Shown: one piece after another, positions 60,540 through 64,000 of the stretch
Layout: every line of letters starts with the position of its first letter
Position numbering within the stretch: the stretch's first letter is position 1
NCBI GenBank assembly: GCA_910577465.1
Contig: CAJTMM010000008.1
Location: 1 to 64,000, forward strand
DNA from: an uncultured Muribaculaceae bacterium
GTDB lineage: Bacteria; Bacteroidota; Bacteroidia; Bacteroidales; Muribaculaceae
Direction: 5' to 3'
DNA: 64,000 bases
Notes under the pieces: model-generated
The model's database searches: none
Told to the model about the DNA's origin: nothing
What the model saw: only the letters and a program-made list of their open reading frames with translations
Program-made: the position numbers and the translations under genes

Positions 60540-62015
60540 ATGGGAAAAGAGACTGGCGGCAGCAAGCTGTATTTGTTCTCCATAGTGGCTGTTGCCGTGT
60601 TGGGCGGTTTGCTGTTCGGCTACGACACAGCTGTTATATCCGGTGCCGAGAAGGGGCTTCAAGCCTTCTTCTTGGGTGCCAAGGATTTTGTTTACACCGA
60701 CATCATACATGGTGTCACATCGTCAAGCGCATTGCTCGGATGTATCCTTGGCAGTGCCATATCCGGTTTGCTGGCATCGCGTTGCGGTCGCCGGCCAACG
60801 CTCTTCATAGCCGGTATGTTGTTCTTGCTTTCGGCACTCGGTTCGTATTATCCCGAATTTTTCTTTTTCGCCTATGGCGAACCGTCCTTGCCCCTTCTCA
60901 TAGCTTTTAATTTCTACCGTGTTTTAGGTGGTGTAGGAGTGGGACTGGCATCAGCTATATGTCCTATGTACATAGCCGAAGTGGCACCGTCGAATCTGCG
61001 AGGTACATTGGTATCATGGAACCAGTTTGCCATAATTTTCGGTCAATTGGTGGTGTATTTTGTCAATTTCATGATTCTTGGTGAACACACCAATCCTATC
61101 ATCGAGAAGATTGGTGAAACCGTCTATGCCGTGAATCCCGGTTCCGACCCATGGACCATACAGACGGGATGGCGCTATATGTTCGGTAGCGAAGCTTTTG
61201 TAGCCGCGTTGTTTGCCATACTTGTATGTTTCGTTCCGGAATCGCCACGTTACCTCGCCTTGAAAGGTCGTGATGGCAAGGCATTGGATGTGCTCACGCG
61301 AATCAATGGAGCTGCTGTTGCCGGTAAGATTCTTGCCGATATCAAATCGACCGTGAGTGTGAAATCGGAGAAACTATTCTCTTTCGGTGTTATGGTGATA
61401 TTCATAGGCGTTATGCTCTCTGTGTTCCAACAGGCAGTGGGTATAAATGCCGTGCTTTATTACGCGCCCCGCATATTCGAGTCTATGGGCATGGGCAATC
61501 CTATGGCGCAGACCGTGATGATGGGTGTGGTCAACATCATATTCACTCTTGTGGCGGTGTTTACTGTCGAACGACTCGGGCGCAAACCGTTGCTCATAGG
61601 CGGTTCCATAGGCATGGCTGTAGGTGCGTTGGGTGTGGCGTTGTCAAACGTTATGTCCGTGCACCCCTTTGTGCCTGTGGTGAGCATCATGATTTATTCC
61701 GCATCGTTCATGTTCTCATGGGGACCTATATGCTGGGTGCTCATATCCGAGATATTCCCCAATACTATCCGCAGTGCGGCAGTGGCTATAGCCGTGGCGT
61801 TCCAGTGGATATTCAATTTCATAGTGTCGAGCACATTCGTGCCTATGTACAATATGAGTCTCGGCTCGATGGGCGATAGTTTCGGACACATGTTTGCCTA
61901 CGCTCTCTATGGCATTATATGTATAGTTGCCGCATGGTTCGTCTACCGTCTCGTGCCTGAAACCAAAGGAAAGACCCTTGAGGATATGACCGCATTGTGG
62001 CGTTCACGCCGATAA
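60540..62015 (+). CDS. xylE: D-xylose:H+ symporter (MFS sugar porter)
   Basis: 491 residues, twelve membrane segments. Sugar-porter motifs: GGLLFGYDTAVISGAE near the N-terminus, SRCGRRPTLF, RVLGGVGVGLASAICPMYIAEVAPSNLRG, VPESPRYL, QQAVGINAVLYYAP, ERLGRKPLL and VPETKGKTLEDM near the end. It has the extended loop between helices 5 and 6 that XylE of enterobacteria also shows. It imports xylose with a proton for XylA and XylB. It begins 21 bases after xylA and is followed by a strong terminator. Confidence 0.94.
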   Translation: MGKETGGSKLYLFSIVAVAVLGGLLFGYDTAVISGAEKGLQAFFLGAKDFVYTDIIHGVTSSSALLGCILGSAISGLLASRCGRRPTLFIAGMLFLLSALGSYYPEFFFFAYGEPSLPLLIAFNFYRVLGGVGVGLASAICPMYIAEVAPSNLRGTLVSWNQFAIIFGQLVVYFVNFMILGEHTNPIIEKIGETVYAVNPGSDPWTIQTGWRYMFGSEAFVAALFAILVCFVPESPRYLALKGRDGKALDVLTRINGAAVAGKILADIKSTVSVKSEKLFSFGVMVIFIGVMLSVFQQAVGINAVLYYAPRIFESMGMGNPMAQTVMMGVVNIIFTLVAVFTVERLGRKPLLIGGSIGMAVGALGVALSNVMSVHPFVPVVSIMIYSASFMFSWGPICWVLISEIFPNTIRSAAVAIAVAFQWIFNFIVSSTFVPMYNMSLGSMGDSFGHMFAYALYGIICIVAAWFVYRLVPETKGKTLEDMTALWRSRR

Positions 62016-62040
62016 TTGGTTGCAATAAATAAATCAACAG

Positions 62041-62082
62041 CAATGGCGATGTGCTATGATAGAAGGCACATCGCCATTGTTC
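62041..62082 (+). terminator. Terminator of the xylBAE operon
   Basis: CAATGGCGATGTGC (62041-62054) and GCACATCGCCATTG (62066-62079) form a perfect 14-bp stem followed by TTCGTTTC. Confidence 0.8.
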
Positions 62083-62162
62083 GTTTCATTGTGTAATCTC
62101 ATCTTGCACAGTCGCATTACTACTGTATGGCGTTTGTGAACAGCGATAGGCATGATGTGGAT

Positions 62163-62193
62163 TTTGCCGGTTGGAGATTTATTTGTAGATTTG
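62163..62193 (+). promoter_or_regulatory. Promoter upstream of the cobalamin riboswitch
   Basis: TTTG (62163-62166), 19 bases, TAGATTTG (62186-62193), placing the transcript start near 62200 directly before the riboswitch. Confidence 0.7.
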
Positions 62194-62204
62194 CGATGAA
62201 TATG

Positions 62205-62390
62205 GTTCGATGGCTTTTGTTGGTCATCGATTAAAAGGGAATCCGGTGAGAGTCCGGAACAGTCCCGCTACTGTAAGTTTCATTAACGGTGAGGCTATAT
62301 CGCGTGAATGCGATGTCACTGGTCCGAGAGAGGACCGGGAAGGCAGCCGAAGCCGGAAACAAGTCAGGAGACCTGCCATGTTTTTGAAAT
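62205..62390 (+). promoter_or_regulatory. Cobalamin (adenosylcobalamin-class) riboswitch
   Basis: Hallmarks in order: AAAAGGGAATCCGGTGAGAG, CCGGAACAGTCCCGCTACTG (B12-box-proximal core), a variable P7-like arm (GCGTGAATGCG), TCACTGG, AAGGCAGCCGAAGCC, and the B12 box AGTCAGGAGACCTGCC (62373-62388). It senses B12 and, as the downstream gene is a MetE-like protein, would shut it off when B12 is available. Confidence 0.95.
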
Positions 62391-62601
62391 AACTGTCAAT
62401 AATCTCGAGGATTGGATTTTGAAGTGGAAGAATTTATAACGAAACACGTACGGCTCCTGCTGCATGACACCCGATACGCTTCAGGTGTCGCCATGGTCGT
62501 GACTTTTACAGAAGTCACTCCTTGGGGTGTGCGTGTCCACGTCCTATAAGCTCTGCACTGAGAAATCATAATTTTAGTAAATTATTTAAGTGTATTGAGC
62601 T
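62391..62601 (+). other. Riboswitch-to-gene leader with hairpins and a possible leader ORF
   Basis: This 210-base stretch holds two hairpins: GACACC...GGTGTC (about 62486-62512) and GTGACTT-TTACAG-AAGTCAC (about 62499-62518 region). It also has an open frame from GTG 62424 to TAA 62549 (41 residues, VEEFITKHVRLLLHD then TRYASGVAMVV, ending VRVHVL). I cannot tell whether it is translated, forms the expression platform, or both. No intrinsic terminator with a T-run was found. Confidence 0.35.
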
Positions 62602-63561
62602 ATGAAATATCTGCAACAACGTATAGTACCCCCTTTTCGTGCTGAGGTTTCCGGGAAGTTTGTCAAGCCGGGAAGTCTGATTTCAGCACGCGCACAGTTT
62701 GATTCCCGGTCGATAAATTCCGACATGCTTGAGTCGGTTGAGAATACGGAAATCTATAGGCATGTAGGCATCTTGTACGATATGGGATTTGATGTGGCAA
62801 CCGACGGCGGATTGCGCAATGACTGTGGCTATATGGATTTCTTTTCAGGATTCAACGGTGTTAGCCCCGAACTATCGCTGTCCGGTAAAATTAGCTTCAA
62901 TGACAAGCATCCGTATCTGCGGTATTTCAACTATTTGCAAGCTGTAGCCCCATTAGGTATGACGGCACGCGTCACCATTCCTGCGCCATCGCGTTTGTAT
63001 GTCGAATTGGTTCGTGGCGGTTCTGCCGACACCTTGTATCCCGTGCATGATGATTTGTTGCGGGATATATCTGCGGCATATCATCGTACTCTGATTGCTC
63101 TGTATGAAATAGGATGCCGTAATGTGTTAGTTGACGGATGGACATTTTGTGCAGATGAAAGCCCCAACGAGTGTATGCGCTTGAATGAAGTGGCACTCAA
63201 TGACTTGCCCGCTGATTTTATCGTGTCGGTAAATGTCGGGCATGGAGCCTGCGGGGCTGCATTTGCAGTGGAGCGTGTCGATGCCTATTACATAGATTTT
63301 GATGTGAGTAATCCGGACGAGTTGGCTATATTGGAGCATGTGCCCGATAGGGCAATGGTTGTGTTGGGCATTGTCTCTCCCCGATGTGCCAGTCAGGATT
63401 CAAAAGAGATTATAGCCGATTACATACGGCATGCCACCCGTTATGTGCCTATTGACCGCCTGTGCTTGGGTACTGCCTGTGATATGGCGGATTGCGCTTC
63501 CGAAACCGAACAATGGAATATGCTGAAGCTTGTCCATGAGATTTCGGAAATGATTTGGTAA
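62602..63561 (+). CDS. MetE-like (cobalamin-independent methionine synthase family) protein, divergent active site
   Basis: 319 residues, the size of the C-terminal catalytic half of MetE (UROD/MetE-like barrel). VGILYDMGFDVATDGGLRND and RYVPIDRLCLGTACD fit the family layout. The canonical zinc ligands do not align: the H-x-C step appears as VNVGHGACG (His214, Cys217), the Glu position is Asp232 in YYIDFD, and only a Cys near residue 293 is kept. The I-D-E-P motif reads LVDGW. It may be a methyltransferase acting on another methyl donor or acceptor. Riboswitch control by B12 indicates a substitute for a B12-dependent reaction (inference). Confidence 0.75.
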   Translation: MKYLQQRIVPPFRAEVSGKFVKPGSLISARAQFDSRSINSDMLESVENTEIYRHVGILYDMGFDVATDGGLRNDCGYMDFFSGFNGVSPELSLSGKISFNDKHPYLRYFNYLQAVAPLGMTARVTIPAPSRLYVELVRGGSADTLYPVHDDLLRDISAAYHRTLIALYEIGCRNVLVDGWTFCADESPNECMRLNEVALNDLPADFIVSVNVGHGACGAAFAVERVDAYYIDFDVSNPDELAILEHVPDRAMVVLGIVSPRCASQDSKEIIADYIRHATRYVPIDRLCLGTACDMADCASETEQWNMLKLVHEISEMIW

Positions 63562-63580
63562 ATTCTTTTCTGTATAAAAA

Positions 63581-63630
63581 TCCCCTTGTGTCCGGCTTTG
63601 TGAAAAGCAGACGCAAGGGGTCTCTTTTTA
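63581..63630 (+). terminator. Terminator of the MetE-like gene
   Basis: CCCCTTGTGTC (63582-63592) and GACGCAAGGGG (63610-63620), followed by TCTCTTTTT. Confidence 0.82.
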
Positions 63631-63642
63631 GGGGTGTACGGC

Positions 63643-63674
63643 TTTGCTCGTTTGCGTTTTTTGTGGTAAGTTTG
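63643..63674 (+). promoter_or_regulatory. Promoter of the ftcD gene
   Basis: TTTG (63643-63646), 20 bases, TAAGTTTG (63667-63674), a full consensus match 15 bases before the first ATG. Confidence 0.72.
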
Positions 63675-63689
63675 CGAAAGATTATAATA

Positions 63690-64000
63690 ATGCAAACCAT
63701 GAATACACGTATCATAGAGTGTGTGCCCAATTTCAGTGAGGGACGCGATAAGACAGTGATTAAAGCCATAACCGATGCCATAGAGTCGGTGGAGGGTGTG
63801 AAACTGCTTGATGTGGATCCGGGCGAGGCTACAAACCGCACGGTAGTCACGTTTGTCGGTTCGCCGGAAGCTGTGGTCGAAGCTGCTTTTCAAGGAGTGA
63901 AACGGGCTTCCGAACTTATTGACATGAGCCGTCATCACGGTGCGCATCCGCGTATGGGAGCCACCGATGTGTTACCCCTCATTCCGGTTGCCGGCGTCAC
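63690..64000 (+). CDS. ftcD: Glutamate formiminotransferase, N-terminal part (runs off the window)
   Basis: The frame from ATG 63690 (or ATG 63699, MNTRIIECVPNFSEG) stays open to the window edge, about 103 codons. RIIECVPNFSEGRD, VEGVKLLDVDPGEATNRTVVTFVG and SRHHGAHPRMGATDVLPLIPV are the hallmark N-terminal segments of formiminotransferases. The enzyme transfers the formimino group of formiminoglutamate (from histidine breakdown) to tetrahydrofolate. Histidine-utilisation genes probably follow outside the window. Confidence 0.93.
   Translation, partial: MQTMNTRIIECVPNFSEGRDKTVIKAITDAIESVEGVKLLDVDPGEATNRTVVTFVGSPEAVVEAAFQGVKRASELIDMSRHHGAHPRMGATDVLPLIPVAGV

Overview
The window reads as a chromosomal segment of a gut Bacteroidales bacterium, most likely of the family Muribaculaceae (inference). 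The evidence is a SusC/SusD locus, TamL/TamB/LptD-type outer-membrane genes, a tmRNA with the tag GENNYALAA, a B12 riboswitch, and many promoters of the Bacteroidetes type (TTTG, 19-21 bases, TAnnTTTG). Shine-Dalgarno sequences are scarce.

Layout. 1-10.2 kb (minus): three large outer-membrane biogenesis genes (LptD-like, TamB, TamL). 10.5-14.3 kb: ilvE with an HD hydrolase, then an amidase, ApbE and a HAD phosphatase. 14.5-15.1 kb: a graveyard of three KilA-N fragments, one of them inverted. 15.3-27.2 kb (plus): housekeeping genes (DJ-1, topA behind three 75-bp promoter repeats, an RluD-type pseudouridine synthase, pyrBI, flavin reductase, glyA, a sulfatase, lgt, bioD, an RNase D-like exonuclease). 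27.2-33.2 kb (minus): FAD/Fe-S D-lactate-type dehydrogenase, glutamate decarboxylase and an NhaC antiporter. 33.4-42.4 kb (minus): a small polysaccharide-utilization-like locus with two lipoproteins, SusD, SusC and an esterase lipoprotein broken by one in-frame stop.

The most unusual part is 42.76-49.41 kb. The tmRNA gene ssrA is followed by two tandem cassettes (about 2.3 and 4.0 kb). Each is bounded by a copy of the 17-bp tmRNA 3' end. They share a structured left end of about 70 bp and a 128-bp right end. Neither encodes an integrase. Cassette 1 carries an AbiEi/AbiEii toxin-antitoxin or abortive-infection pair. Cassette 2 carries an ORF-less group II intron, a voltage-gated-type K+ channel, an EFR1 flavodoxin-ferredoxin, an HD hydrolase and a WG-repeat protein. 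I read this as an array of non-autonomous integrative cassettes at ssrA with defence-type cargo.

49.6-55.5 kb holds accessory genes: a MATE exporter behind an attenuator-like leader, a flavoprotein, an MBL-fold lactonase-like hydrolase, a sigma-factor remnant, a MarR-GNAT fusion with a perfect operator palindrome, a cupin and two GNAT acetyltransferases. 55.5-57.5 kb (minus): an AI-2E family transporter, a beta-carbonic anhydrase and the C-terminal remnant of a GH125 mannosidase. 57.7-62.0 kb: a complete xylose operon (xylB-xylA-xylE). 62.2-63.6 kb: a cobalamin riboswitch controlling a divergent MetE-like protein. The window ends inside a glutamate formiminotransferase gene.
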